The position numbers and the translations under genes are program-made. Shown in pieces: positions 20,788-30,101 of a DNA stretch of 64,000 bases. Each line of letters starts with the position of its first letter. The stretch's first letter is position 1. The DNA comes from Lactobacillus sp. YT155 (GTDB lineage Bacteria > Bacillota > Bacilli > Lactobacillales > Lactobacillaceae): positions 419,255 through 483,254 of the forward strand of contig NZ_JAUKWP010000001.1 in assembly GCF_030504545.1 (NCBI RefSeq), written 5' to 3'. The notes under the pieces were generated by a model that was not told the DNA's origin, ran no database searches, and saw only the letters and a program-made list of their open reading frames with translations.

Positions 20788-22002
20788 ATGGTAAAGATTA
20801 TTTCAATTAATGCAGGGAGTAGCTCACTTAAGTGGCAACTTTTTGACATGCCTGAACAAACCCTTATCGCTAAAGGAATGATTGATCGCCTGGGCAAATC
20901 TAACGCTGTTTTTACAGCTAAATACGGCGACAATGAGAAATTCGAAAAACAAGAACCGATTGAAACTAACGAACTCGCGGTGACTTTGATTCTAACAAGA
21001 TTAAAAGAACTTAAAATCATCGATCAACTCGAAGAAATAAAAGCTGTCGGTCACCGTGTTGTTGCTGGTGGAGAAATCTTCAAGAAGTCGGCGATTATTA
21101 CCGAAAGTTCTTTGGATGATATTAAACGGCTCAGTGAATATGCCCCACTCCATAATCCCATTGAGGCTTACTATATTGAAGTGTTTAGCCATTTGTTACC
21201 TGAAGCAATTCAAGTGGCAGTTTTTGACTCGTCATTCTTCAGTGATTTAAGTCCAGTGAATTATTTGTATAGTATTGAAAGTAAATATTACGATAAGTAC
21301 AAAGTTCGTAAGTATGGCGCTCACGGAACTAGTCATCGTTATGTAGCTAATCGAGCTAAAGAATTGTTAGATAAAGATAGTGAGAACAGAATTGTGACCT
21401 TACATTTGGGAAGTGGCGCTTCAATCAGTGCCATTAAAGATGGTGTCGCAATTGACACTTCGATGGGATTCACACCGCTAGCCGGAATTACTATGGCAAC
21501 TCGTAGTGGTGACATTGATGTTTCCTTAATTCCATATACAATGAGAAAAATTGGTTTGAGTAGTATCGGTGATTTCATTGATATTTTGAATAAGAAATCA
21601 GGACTTCTAGGAATTTCTGGAGTATCGAATGACATGCGTGATCTAGAAATGATTGAAGATGAAAATGATCGTGCTCACTTGGCCTTAGAAATTTTCGTTA
21701 ATCGCGTGGTGAAGTATGTGGGATCTTATATTGCAGAATTAAATGGGATCGATGCTTTGATTTTCACTGCTGGTGTTGGTGAGAACGGTCTGGAGATGCG
21801 TGAACGAATTTGTGAAAAACTAGAATTCTTCGGGATTAAGATTGATAAAGAACGCAATAACAGTCGTGGGAAAGAAGTTAAAATCAGTACTGATGACGCC
21901 AAGGTTGCGGTTTATGTAATTCCTACCAATGAAGAATTGATGATTGCTACCGACGCCTATAATTTACTTTCTAAAGTGAATGAACAAAGAGAGCAACTCT
22001 AG
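20788..22002 (+). CDS. ackA: acetate kinase
   Basis: This 404-residue enzyme interconverts acetyl phosphate plus ADP and acetate plus ATP, the ATP-yielding end of heterofermentative or pyruvate-oxidising metabolism. NAGSSSLKWQLFDM at the N-terminus and HLGSGASISAIKDG near residue 205 are acetokinase signatures, and FTAGVGENG is present near the C-terminus. GGAGAATTAGAAT precedes the ATG. It is a single-gene unit ended by a strong terminator. Confidence 0.96.
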   Translation: MVKIISINAGSSSLKWQLFDMPEQTLIAKGMIDRLGKSNAVFTAKYGDNEKFEKQEPIETNELAVTLILTRLKELKIIDQLEEIKAVGHRVVAGGEIFKKSAIITESSLDDIKRLSEYAPLHNPIEAYYIEVFSHLLPEAIQVAVFDSSFFSDLSPVNYLYSIESKYYDKYKVRKYGAHGTSHRYVANRAKELLDKDSENRIVTLHLGSGASISAIKDGVAIDTSMGFTPLAGITMATRSGDIDVSLIPYTMRKIGLSSIGDFIDILNKKSGLLGISGVSNDMRDLEMIEDENDRAHLALEIFVNRVVKYVGSYIAELNGIDALIFTAGVGENGLEMRERICEKLEFFGIKIDKERNNSRGKEVKISTDDAKVAVYVIPTNEELMIATDAYNLLSKVNEQREQL

Positions 22003-22018
22003 TAGTTGCTCTTTTTTT
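21990..22018 (+). terminator. ackA terminator
   Basis: A 9-bp stem AGAGCAACT / AGTTGCTCT with a 5-base loop overlaps the ackA stop and runs into a T-tract. Confidence 0.85.
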
Positions 22019-22081
22019 AAAATCGGCTGGGTAGTGGTAAAATTAGGAACAAAGTTAAAATAAACGCATGGAGTTTATATA

Positions 22082-23059
22082 GTGATAAATTCAATTTGGA
22101 AAAACTATCCAAAACTGGTTAAACAACTAGATAAAACACAAGAATTCATTCTAGAAGAAGTTCAACTACCTCAGAATCCGGAAATATCGCAAATTATTAC
22201 CGAATTAATTCAATCAGGTGGCAAGATGACTAGACCTGCATTCTTTTATTTATGCAGTCAATTTGGTCAGAAGGAACTACCGGAAGAACAAATGATTTCT
22301 GCAGCAGCCACACTTGAAATACTGCATATTGCAACTTTAATCCATGATGATGTAATTGATAATTCACCCTTAAGAAGAACAGTAGCAACTATTCATTCAA
22401 AATATGGAATGCGAAATGCTATTTATGCTGGTGATTATTTATTTACGATTTATTTTGAATTATTGGCTAAGATTTCGCCGGATCAAAAAGATATCTTGTT
22501 AAATGCCCGAAGCATGAAGAAGATTCTCCTGGGTGAACTTGATCAAATGTTGATTAATGATAATCCCGATGCGACGGTGAAAATGTACTTACGTGAAGTA
22601 TCAGGGAAGACGGCAGAATTATTCCAATTAAGTGCCCAATTCGGTGCAATTATGGGATCCGCTGACGAAAAAGTAATTAAACAATTAAAATATATCGGTC
22701 ATGATATTGGTATGGCTTTTCAAATTATTGATGACTTATTGGATTACTCAACTAAGAAAGCTACTGGTAAACCGGTCTACGAAGATTTAGAAAATCGAGT
22801 TTATTCATTACCAATTATTATGGCTTTGAAAAAAGACAATGGTGAACTAAAAGAATTGCTTCAAAAGAAACAGTTCTCTGATGTTGAATTAGAACAGGTT
22901 ATTCAAATCATCAAGACCAACGGTGCTATTGAAGAAACACGCCAAGTTGCCAAACATTATACCGATGCAGCCTTGAAGCGAATTGAAAAATTACCGGACT
23001 GCGATGCTAAAAAAATGCTCAGAGAAATTACTAAACAAATGTTAAAACGAAATAAATAA
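22082..23059 (+). CDS. trans-polyprenyl diphosphate synthase
   Basis: This 325-residue enzyme of the isoprenoid synthase family condenses isopentenyl units into a long all-trans chain, probably the side chain of menaquinone. The first Asp-rich motif is HDDVIDNSPLRR near residue 85 and the second is IIDDLLDY near residue 217. The residues before the first motif are small, consistent with a long-chain product. The start is GTG with GGAG 8 bases upstream. It converges on cydABCD, whose bd oxidase needs quinol, so a respiratory role is likely. Confidence 0.88.
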   Translation: MINSIWKNYPKLVKQLDKTQEFILEEVQLPQNPEISQIITELIQSGGKMTRPAFFYLCSQFGQKELPEEQMISAAATLEILHIATLIHDDVIDNSPLRRTVATIHSKYGMRNAIYAGDYLFTIYFELLAKISPDQKDILLNARSMKKILLGELDQMLINDNPDATVKMYLREVSGKTAELFQLSAQFGAIMGSADEKVIKQLKYIGHDIGMAFQIIDDLLDYSTKKATGKPVYEDLENRVYSLPIIMALKKDNGELKELLQKKQFSDVELEQVIQIIKTNGAIEETRQVAKHYTDAALKRIEKLPDCDAKKMLREITKQMLKRNK

Positions 23060-23090
23060 AAAAGACGTTGCCGATTGCAACGTCTTTTTT
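23058..23090. terminator. bidirectional terminator polyprenyl synthase / cydC
   Basis: An 8-bp GACGTTGC / GCAACGTC stem with a CGATT loop is flanked by A-runs on the left and T-runs on the right, between two convergent genes. Confidence 0.85.
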
Positions 23091-24807
23091 ATATTCCTTG
23101 ATCCATTTTATATAGTTCTTGGAAATGTTTATTTTTTTTGTAGAGCTCTTTGGGACTTCCTTGCATCTGAATTTTTGTATCTGATAAGAAGAGTACTTGA
23201 TCAGCGTGGTTAATACTGTGTAAATGATGAGTAACCCAGATAATGGTTTTATCTTTCAACACTTCGAAAATGGTATTCATTAATGTGTTTTCGGTGATTG
23301 GATCTAAGCCAATTGTTGGTTCATCTAGAATAACGACTGGAGTATCCTGTAGCAAGATACGAGCTAGCGCTAAACGCTGTTTCTCGCCCCCTGAGAAGCG
23401 CTGACCAGATTCTTCTACCAAAGTATCATATTGGTCGGGAAGCTTCTCAATCGTCTCTTTCATGCCAACTCTAGCAATCGCTTCTTTAATCTCATTATCG
23501 CTAGCATTTTCATTTCCCAAGGCAATGTTATTCATGACCGAAGTATTAAACAAGAATGGGCTTTGATTAAGCACTGAGAAAATTTGAGTACGATGATTTT
23601 GTAATTGCAAAACATCAACGTCATTAATCGTAATTTGATTCTTAACTGGTTTTAAATCTCCCATTAACAATTGTAAAATTGTTGTTTTTCCCGAACCACT
23701 AGGACCAATAATTGCTAACTTGGTATGTGGCTCAATCACTTGCGAGAAGTTATTGATTAATTCAGGAGTATCTTCTAAGTATTGAAAGGAAATATCATCC
23801 ACCTTAATAGTAACTTCCTTCAAGTCGATTTCTTTTTGTTCAGGTAACTGGCGATCAGTGGTTTCAATATTATTTAATCGAGTAATTGAATCTTGATATT
23901 CAGGTAATTCATCGAAACCTTGACTGATAGGAATTAAAGAATCTGAGAGTGGAATTAATCCCAAAGCAAAAGCTGAAACCCAGTTTGCTTGAGCTTGATT
24001 GCCTGTAAAATAAAGATTTGTAAACACTAGTAAGGAAACTAACATCAACCCAAAAACGATTTGAAGTGTCAAATCACGATACTGAGTGAAATGCATACTC
24101 TGCTTTTTAGAATCATTTAGTGATTTGATATTGTCGGTTGTGAGTTGTTTGAAGTCGTCTTTTCGATTAGCGATAATCCAATCGTTGGCACCAAGAATAT
24201 TATCGGTTAATTCAGTATATAATTCGGACTTAATGGCTTTTTGACGATACTTTCTGGCCCGTTGAAAAGCTACCGAGACTAGAGGAACCAAAACCGTCTC
24301 AACTAATAATAGTAGTAAGAGTAATAGACCAAACCAGAGATTAAACCAGCCAATACCGATACTTACGAGGGCGACAACAATATAACCGATGATTGTTGGG
24401 AAAATTGTTCTTAAAAATAAGTTTTGGATGTGATTGATGTCTTGAGCCAGAAGTCCTAGCACTTCGCCGGATTTGTGAGTTTCGTTAAAGAAAGTGGCAT
24501 CTTTTTCAAGGGTCTTATATAAACGAGTTCTTAAATCAGAAGTCATCTTTAAAACCCAGTTGTGACTTCTTAATCTTTCCAAATAACGAAAGACTGGACG
24601 ACCAATACCAAAAGCACGAGTTAATAAGATTGGAACGTAGATTAACAAGATATTGTAAGGTCTGGTAGCTGACTTATCAATTGTGTACCCGGAAGTAAAC
24701 ATTAAAGCCGCTCCGCAGATAACCGTGAAAGTTCCCAGAATAAAGATAAGTGCTAGAAGTGATTTGTATTTAGTGAAATATGGTTTAACCCAAGTATCAT
24801 TTTTCAT
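23089..24807 (-). CDS. cydC: thiol-exporting ABC transporter CydC-type subunit
   Basis: This 572-residue protein has an N-terminal six-helix ABC exporter domain and a C-terminal ATPase. Walker A is GPSGSGKTT near residue 367, the signature is SGQRFSGGEKQRLALAR, and Walker B is VVILDEPTIGLD. CydDC exports cysteine or glutathione and is needed to assemble cytochrome bd. Its ATG overlaps the cydD stop by 4 bases, so the two are translationally coupled. The C/D naming follows gene order and could be swapped. Confidence 0.88.
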   Translation of the reverse strand: MKNDTWVKPYFTKYKSLLALIFILGTFTVICGAALMFTSGYTIDKSATRPYNILLIYVPILLTRAFGIGRPVFRYLERLRSHNWVLKMTSDLRTRLYKTLEKDATFFNETHKSGEVLGLLAQDINHIQNLFLRTIFPTIIGYIVVALVSIGIGWFNLWFGLLLLLLLLVETVLVPLVSVAFQRARKYRQKAIKSELYTELTDNILGANDWIIANRKDDFKQLTTDNIKSLNDSKKQSMHFTQYRDLTLQIVFGLMLVSLLVFTNLYFTGNQAQANWVSAFALGLIPLSDSLIPISQGFDELPEYQDSITRLNNIETTDRQLPEQKEIDLKEVTIKVDDISFQYLEDTPELINNFSQVIEPHTKLAIIGPSGSGKTTILQLLMGDLKPVKNQITINDVDVLQLQNHRTQIFSVLNQSPFLFNTSVMNNIALGNENASDNEIKEAIARVGMKETIEKLPDQYDTLVEESGQRFSGGEKQRLALARILLQDTPVVILDEPTIGLDPITENTLMNTIFEVLKDKTIIWVTHHLHSINHADQVLFLSDTKIQMQGSPKELYKKNKHFQELYKMDQGI

Positions 24808-26537
24808 AGTTTATCACCTCGCATACTTTCAACTAACTCAACAAAATATCCCTTGTTCTTAGTTAGTTCTTTTGGCGTACCTTGCTCAATGATTTCACCA
24901 TCTTTAACCACCAGAATGTAATCCATTTCGTTAATCCAGTGTAGACGATGTGTAGCAAAGACAACTAGATGATCAACGAAGGCTTTGTTAAAAGTCTCTT
25001 TCAATCGATATTCAGTTTCGATATCCAGATGAGCTGTTGGTTCATCTAATAAGATAATTTTCCGATCTTGATCAAGCATTGCCCGAGCAATCATAATTCG
25101 TTGAGCCTGACCACCAGAGATACCACGACCACCCTCACCTACTTTGGTCTCCAAGCCATCGTTTAATGAATCAATGAATTCATCCAAGTTGGCAGCTTTG
25201 ATGGCAGTTTGAACTTCTTCATCGGTTGCTTCTGGCTTATAGAAGCAAATATTATCCTTAATTGTTCCTGAGAATAAATAAGGATTTTGTGGGATATAGG
25301 AGAACATCTTTTGCCAATTCTTTTGAGCAAAATTAGGGATGTCGTGATCATTAACTTGGATATCTTGAGGTTCATCTGCGGTTAGAAAACCTCCAAGTAA
25401 GTTAATCAAAGTAGTTTTCCCCGACCCTGATGCCCCAATGATACCTACCTTATCAAATCCGTGTAATTCAAAACTAGCGTTTTTGATATCGGCATCGGCA
25501 TGAGAGTCAGAATAGTTAAAATTCAAATTCTGTACTTTGACTGTACTGTTTATTTCCCAGGAAATATCAGGTAATAAGTCATTTGACTCGTTTTCTTCAA
25601 TCGACAATATATCTAACAAATTGTTCATCGCATTCTTACCATCTAATGTTGCATGATAATCATTTGAAAAATCACGGAGTGGTAAGAAATACTCTGGAGC
25701 TAATATTAAAGCTAATAGTGCTGGGTATAAAGTGATTGTACCGTTGATTAAACCAAGACCTAAGAAGACAGCTAGAATTGCAATTGAGAGCGTCGTAATC
25801 CAATCTAAAGCAAAGGTTGAAAGGATTGCGACTCTTAAAGTACTAATGGTACTACGACGATAATCTTCACTAGTTTTATAAATGTTGTCAGAATATTTTT
25901 CGCTAAGGCCTAACATCTTCAAAGTTGGCAAACCACGTAATGAATCTAAGAAGTGATTTGATAAGATGGTGTATTTGGCGTATTGACGATTAGCTTTATC
26001 CTGAGCAGCATAACCTAAGATAATCATAAATAGGATGATTAACGGTACAAGAATCGTTAGAGTTATTCCTGACTTAACATCTTGGAAATAAATATAAACT
26101 AACAAAACTAGCGGAATAATCATCATGTTAATCATTTTTTCAACTACTAGATTAATATAATTTTCCGCTTCATCCATACCATCTAAAGCAGTTGTTACTA
26201 GATTACCTGTCCCTCTTTTTCCAATCATCTTGGGTCCAGTAGTATAGATTTTATCTAGTAATGATGAACGTAAGTCATCAGTAATTTGTTGCGCCTTAGT
26301 ATGCAAATAACGATGCTTCAATAAGGTTAAAGTATGTCGAATTAAAAACGACACAAAAAAGAGTAGTGTCGGGATGTATATGGTATTTAATGGTTTTTGC
26401 TCCCAGGAATTAACCAAAGCACGTGATAGAAACGTTGCTTGTAATAAAATAACAAATGCCTGCAAAACTGTAAGTCCTGCAAGCATCGTAAATAACTGTT
26501 TTATTCCTGGTAAGCGAAATAGTCGCTTATCAATCAT
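24804..26537 (-). CDS. cydD: thiol-exporting ABC transporter CydD-type subunit
   Basis: This 577-residue half-transporter pairs with the next gene product. Six membrane segments fill residues 15-310. The ATPase has Walker A GASGSGKTTLINLLGG near residue 367, the signature GRGISGGQAQRIMIARAM and Walker B IILLDEPTAHLD. It follows cydB in the order cydA-cydB-cydD-cydC, typical for low-GC Gram-positives. Export of reduced thiols supports bd oxidase assembly. Confidence 0.88.
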   Translation of the reverse strand: MIDKRLFRLPGIKQLFTMLAGLTVLQAFVILLQATFLSRALVNSWEQKPLNTIYIPTLLFFVSFLIRHTLTLLKHRYLHTKAQQITDDLRSSLLDKIYTTGPKMIGKRGTGNLVTTALDGMDEAENYINLVVEKMINMMIIPLVLLVYIYFQDVKSGITLTILVPLIILFMIILGYAAQDKANRQYAKYTILSNHFLDSLRGLPTLKMLGLSEKYSDNIYKTSEDYRRSTISTLRVAILSTFALDWITTLSIAILAVFLGLGLINGTITLYPALLALILAPEYFLPLRDFSNDYHATLDGKNAMNNLLDILSIEENESNDLLPDISWEINSTVKVQNLNFNYSDSHADADIKNASFELHGFDKVGIIGASGSGKTTLINLLGGFLTADEPQDIQVNDHDIPNFAQKNWQKMFSYIPQNPYLFSGTIKDNICFYKPEATDEEVQTAIKAANLDEFIDSLNDGLETKVGEGGRGISGGQAQRIMIARAMLDQDRKIILLDEPTAHLDIETEYRLKETFNKAFVDHLVVFATHRLHWINEMDYILVVKDGEIIEQGTPKELTKNKGYFVELVESMRGDKL

Positions 26538-26553
26538 TTTATTTTACAGCCTT

Positions 26554-27567
26554 TTAATATGAATTCTTATCCTTAGAACTGACACGTTTTCTGAAGATGT
26601 AGTATGACCAAACAAAGTAAGCTAACATGATTGGTAATAATACACAGGTAACGATAGTCATGATCTGTAAGGTATAAGGAGAAGCAGCAGCATCTTTAAT
26701 TAAGATACTGTGTGCAGGATCTGTAGCTATCATAACACGAGGGAACATTCCGTTAAACAATAAGATAACGACAAAGGCTAATGATAGACCACTACCTGCT
26801 AGTGAAAGGCCTTCTTTATTCTTAAGAGTTCCATAGTAGCCAAGAAGACTCATAAGAACGATTAAGATGGTAATAATTAATGAAGTTGTGAAACGTTTGG
26901 TAAAGAAGTCAGTTTGGAAGTAAACCAAGACTGCAAAGACAACTTCACCGATGAACAAGATAGGATATAGAATCTTATTCAAGTTCAAAGCACGTTCTCT
27001 TAATTCACCAGTTGTCTTCATACGAATGAAGTTCAAACCATGAATTAATGATAGTAATGTTCCGGCAACCCCACCAACGATTGATAATGGATTAATAATT
27101 TGTCCAAGGGTTGGGAAAGCATTACCAGCAGCATCCATTGTGACACCTTGTACCATACTTAGAAACATCATACATAGTAAGAATGGTGCAGCAGTACTTC
27201 CGAAGAATAACATCCACAACCAGAAATTCTTACCGACTTTTGTTTCAGCATGAGCAGTGAATTCAAATGACACACCACGCACGATTAAAGCAACTAGAAC
27301 AAGTAATAATAGGATGTAATAGCCTGAGAATAATGAGGCATACCACATAGGAAGTGAAGCAAACATAGCTCCACCAGCTGTTACCAGCCAAGTTTCATTT
27401 CCGTCCCAGTGAGGGCCGATAGTTGACATTAAAGCTAAACGATCTTCTTGGTTTTTGGCGATTAATCGAGTTGACATACCAACTCCGTAGTCGAATCCTT
27501 CTAGGAAGAAGAAGCCAACAAACAAGACACAGATTAATACAAACCATAATAATTGTAATTCAGTCAT
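26554..27567 (-). CDS. cydB: cytochrome bd oxidase subunit II
   Basis: This 337-residue membrane protein is subunit II of the quinol-oxidising bd oxidase. It starts TELQLLWFVLICVLFVGFF and has the GFDYGVGM and WDGNETWLV segments typical of CydB. About nine membrane helices are seen. Its ATG overlaps the cydA stop by one base (TAATG), so translation is coupled. It needs CydA for haem binding. Confidence 0.95.
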   Translation of the reverse strand: MTELQLLWFVLICVLFVGFFFLEGFDYGVGMSTRLIAKNQEDRLALMSTIGPHWDGNETWLVTAGGAMFASLPMWYASLFSGYYILLLLVLVALIVRGVSFEFTAHAETKVGKNFWLWMLFFGSTAAPFLLCMMFLSMVQGVTMDAAGNAFPTLGQIINPLSIVGGVAGTLLSLIHGLNFIRMKTTGELRERALNLNKILYPILFIGEVVFAVLVYFQTDFFTKRFTTSLIITILIVLMSLLGYYGTLKNKEGLSLAGSGLSLAFVVILLFNGMFPRVMIATDPAHSILIKDAAASPYTLQIMTIVTCVLLPIMLAYFVWSYYIFRKRVSSKDKNSY

Positions 27568-29003
27568 TATTTAAAAGCCTCCTTATTTAGAGGGTCAACA
27601 TTGATTGATTCAGCATTACCTTCATAGTCAGGACCATGATTTAAAGTCTTCTTAGAGTACCAAATCATAACTCCACCTAGAAGTGTGAATAATGCGAAAT
27701 ACAAAATGTTACTAAAGAGCAATTGTCCTGATGTAGTTGTTGGAGAAACAGCATCAGCAATTGTGTATAGTCCATAAACAATCCAAGGATATCTACCTAA
27801 TTCGGTAACTAACCATCCGGCTGTGTTAGCGATAAATGGTGCCCAGATAAATACTCCTAAGATGTATAACCACCATCTCTTGTTTTCAACGTTGTCAGCT
27901 TTTCTACGGTTAAAGTAAAGACCTAGAGCAGCAATCAAGACAAACAATGAACCGATTCCGGTCATGACACGGAAACTCCAGAAGAGAGTCTTTGGTGGTA
28001 CATAGTAATCTTTAATTTTGTGACCAAACTTGCTATCAAATTTGGCATGAAGTTCTTTATTAATAGTATTCATACCTTTAACTGAACCAGATGGTTTGTG
28101 ATATGTAAGAATACTCAATACGTAAGGAACTTCAATTTTGTTGGTAGCTTTGTGATTCTTGGCGTCAATTGATTCAACAATTGCCCAAGGAGCTGGATCA
28201 GATGTATCTTCATAGATACCTTCTGTAGCAGCGAATTTCATTGGTTGATCTTTGATAACTTGTTGCATTTGAAGATCCCCTGTTACAAGAGTAACAAGTG
28301 AAGCAGCCATAGCAACCCACAAACCAACTCGCATTGATCTCTTATAGAATGGCATGTCTTTTTTCTTCAAAAGAGCCCAAGCACTCATACCAACGATAAC
28401 AAATGCAGCTGTTGCAAATGCAGCGATGATTAAATGAGGGAAAACATTCCATAATTGAGGGTTTTTGACAACAGCACCAAAATCAAGCAATTTAACACGG
28501 TGAGTTACCTTGTTAATTGCGTATCCTGTTGGGTGTTGCATGAAACTGTTAGCAGCTAAAATCCAAATAGCTGAAAGCATTGTACCAATAGAAGTTAACC
28601 AAATGAAGGTAACGTGCATTTTTGGTTTAACACGGTCCCAGGTGAACATCCATAGCCCAATAAATACGGATTCCATAAAGAATGCTAATAAAGCTTCAAT
28701 AGCTAAAGGAGCCCCAAAGATATCTCCCATGAATCTAGAATAATTTGACCAATTCATACCGAATTGGAATTCTTGAATAATACCAGTAACAATACCAACG
28801 GCAAAACTTAAAAGGAAAATCTTTCCCCAAAATTTCGCCATTTTTTTATAAACAGCATCTTTTTTGACAACGTACATTGTTTCCATAATGGCCACGATAA
28901 ATCCCATACCGATTGAAAACGGTACGAAGAAAAAGTGAAAGATAGTGGTCATAGCAAATTGGAAACGTGCCAAATCAAGCATGCTTAATCCAAGGCTTAA
29001 CAT
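27567..29003 (-). CDS. cydA: cytochrome bd oxidase subunit I
   Basis: This 478-residue membrane protein binds the haems and oxidises quinol, reducing oxygen to water. The start LDLARFQFAMTTIFHFFFVP holds the conserved N-terminal His. The GWLVTELGRYPW segment near residue 390 and the Q-loop region near 240-310 fit CydA. The Q-loop is of the short type, as in Gram-positives. TTAAAGGAGGATAAG precedes the ATG. Activity needs externally supplied haem in most lactobacilli, since no haem synthesis genes are in this window. Confidence 0.95.
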   Translation of the reverse strand: MLSLGLSMLDLARFQFAMTTIFHFFFVPFSIGMGFIVAIMETMYVVKKDAVYKKMAKFWGKIFLLSFAVGIVTGIIQEFQFGMNWSNYSRFMGDIFGAPLAIEALLAFFMESVFIGLWMFTWDRVKPKMHVTFIWLTSIGTMLSAIWILAANSFMQHPTGYAINKVTHRVKLLDFGAVVKNPQLWNVFPHLIIAAFATAAFVIVGMSAWALLKKKDMPFYKRSMRVGLWVAMAASLVTLVTGDLQMQQVIKDQPMKFAATEGIYEDTSDPAPWAIVESIDAKNHKATNKIEVPYVLSILTYHKPSGSVKGMNTINKELHAKFDSKFGHKIKDYYVPPKTLFWSFRVMTGIGSLFVLIAALGLYFNRRKADNVENKRWWLYILGVFIWAPFIANTAGWLVTELGRYPWIVYGLYTIADAVSPTTTSGQLLFSNILYFALFTLLGGVMIWYSKKTLNHGPDYEGNAESINVDPLNKEAFK

Positions 29004-29048
29004 TTTTCTTATCCTCCTTTAATGTTCTTTCATATGTAATATTAAGTG

Positions 29049-29062
29049 TGTGAGCGTTTATA
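29049..29062 (-). promoter_or_regulatory. cre site at cydA
   Basis: On the minus strand TATAAACGCTCACA matches the CcpA consensus at 13 of 14 positions. It lies about 10 bases downstream of the proposed -10, over the start region, which predicts carbon-catabolite repression of the bd oxidase. Confidence 0.65.
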
Positions 29063-29070
29063 ATCAACCT

Positions 29071-29100
29071 TTTATACTAAAATTTAAGTTAATTAATCAA
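29071..29100 (-). promoter_or_regulatory. cydABDC promoter (candidate)
   Basis: On the minus strand TTGATT (29095-29100) is 18 bases from TATAAA (29071-29076). It lies about 70 bases upstream of the cydA start codon, leaving a leader of roughly 60 bases. Confidence 0.55.
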
Positions 29101-29137
29101 TTTCGACCACACATTTAGTGAATTTGTGAATAAAAGA

Positions 29138-29161
29138 GCTAAATCACTTTAGTAACTTAGC
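29138..29161 (-). terminator. thiD terminator
   Basis: A hairpin of 10-11 pairs with two wobbles (GCTAAGTTACT / AGTGATTTAGC) follows the thiD stop on the minus strand and leads into TCTTTTATTC. It insulates thiD from cydA. Confidence 0.6.
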
Positions 29162-29173
29162 TTTAGTAGTGGT

Positions 29174-29974
29174 TTAAATTTTCACAAAATGATTAATTGG
29201 ACCAAATTTATGACCAGGATCAATCTCATTTTTGATTGCTGCATGGGTGAATTTTTTGGCTGTTTTGACACTGTCAGAAATATTATTTCCTTTAGCAATT
29301 TCAGAGACAATGCAAGCTGCCAAAGTATCACCAGTTCCGTTGACACGTTCGGTCTTAACATAGCTTTCCGATAGCCAAAGAGTTTGTCCGTCTTCTAATA
29401 GAAGTAAATCCTTAACTTCAGTTTGGGCATCATCATTGTGTTTACCTTTAAGTAAGATATTTTTGACACCAAGATTTTGTAGTTTTTTAGCGGCAACTAA
29501 CATATCATCTTCAGTATTAATTTCCATTTCGGCTAGCTTTTGAGCTTCGAAGAAATTAGGTGTAATCATGTCAGCTAATGGTAACAAGTCAGACAATAAT
29601 GTTTGATAAGCTGATTCTTCTAATAGTGAATTACCGTGTTTGGTAATAATGACTGGATCTAAAACAAAAAATCCAAAGTCATTTTGTTTAATATTAGTGG
29701 CAACGGTTTGAATTGTTGGTGTGTCTGCTAACATTCCAGTTTTGAAAGCTTTGACATGGAAGTCTTCAGCGATGGCTTTGAATTGAGCTTCAATGAAATC
29801 AGGAGGCATCACCATGCTAGCTGAGATTTGATAAGAATTACCAGCGACAGCGGCGGTCAAAATTGACATACCATAAGTACCTCTAGCCATAAAAGTTTTT
29901 AAATCTGCTTGAGCACCAGCACTACCATCACAGTCAGAACCGGCAATAGTTAAAACCTGAGGATATGAAATCAT
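29174..29974 (-). CDS. ThiD/PdxK-type kinase (hydroxymethylpyrimidine or pyridoxal kinase)
   Basis: This 266-residue ribokinase-fold enzyme belongs to the ThiD/PdxK group, which phosphorylates hydroxymethylpyrimidine in thiamin synthesis or salvages vitamin B6. TIAGSDCDGSAGAQADLKT is the N-terminal signature. NGTGDTLAACI near residue 225 holds the anion hole and catalytic Asp. DPVIITKHG is also conserved. No thiamin genes flank it, so the substrate cannot be decided; B6 salvage is plausible. GGGAG precedes the ATG. Confidence 0.8.
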   Translation of the reverse strand: MISYPQVLTIAGSDCDGSAGAQADLKTFMARGTYGMSILTAAVAGNSYQISASMVMPPDFIEAQFKAIAEDFHVKAFKTGMLADTPTIQTVATNIKQNDFGFFVLDPVIITKHGNSLLEESAYQTLLSDLLPLADMITPNFFEAQKLAEMEINTEDDMLVAAKKLQNLGVKNILLKGKHNDDAQTEVKDLLLLEDGQTLWLSESYVKTERVNGTGDTLAACIVSEIAKGNNISDSVKTAKKFTHAAIKNEIDPGHKFGPINHFVKI

Positions 29975-30101
29975 TTTAGTTCTCCCTTTTGTTAACTTAA
30001 TAGTATGATAATATCACTGATTGGAAAAAAGTTGCGAATAATTTATAATTATCGTCACTTAGTTTATGATGAATTTATTACAGCTTCATTAGGAGGAAAA
30101 T

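Noticed and set aside
29101-29173. Possible Rex operator near cydA (GTGAATTTGTGAA)
   Set aside because: It is a direct repeat of half-sites and not the required inverted repeat; no full Rex site is seen.
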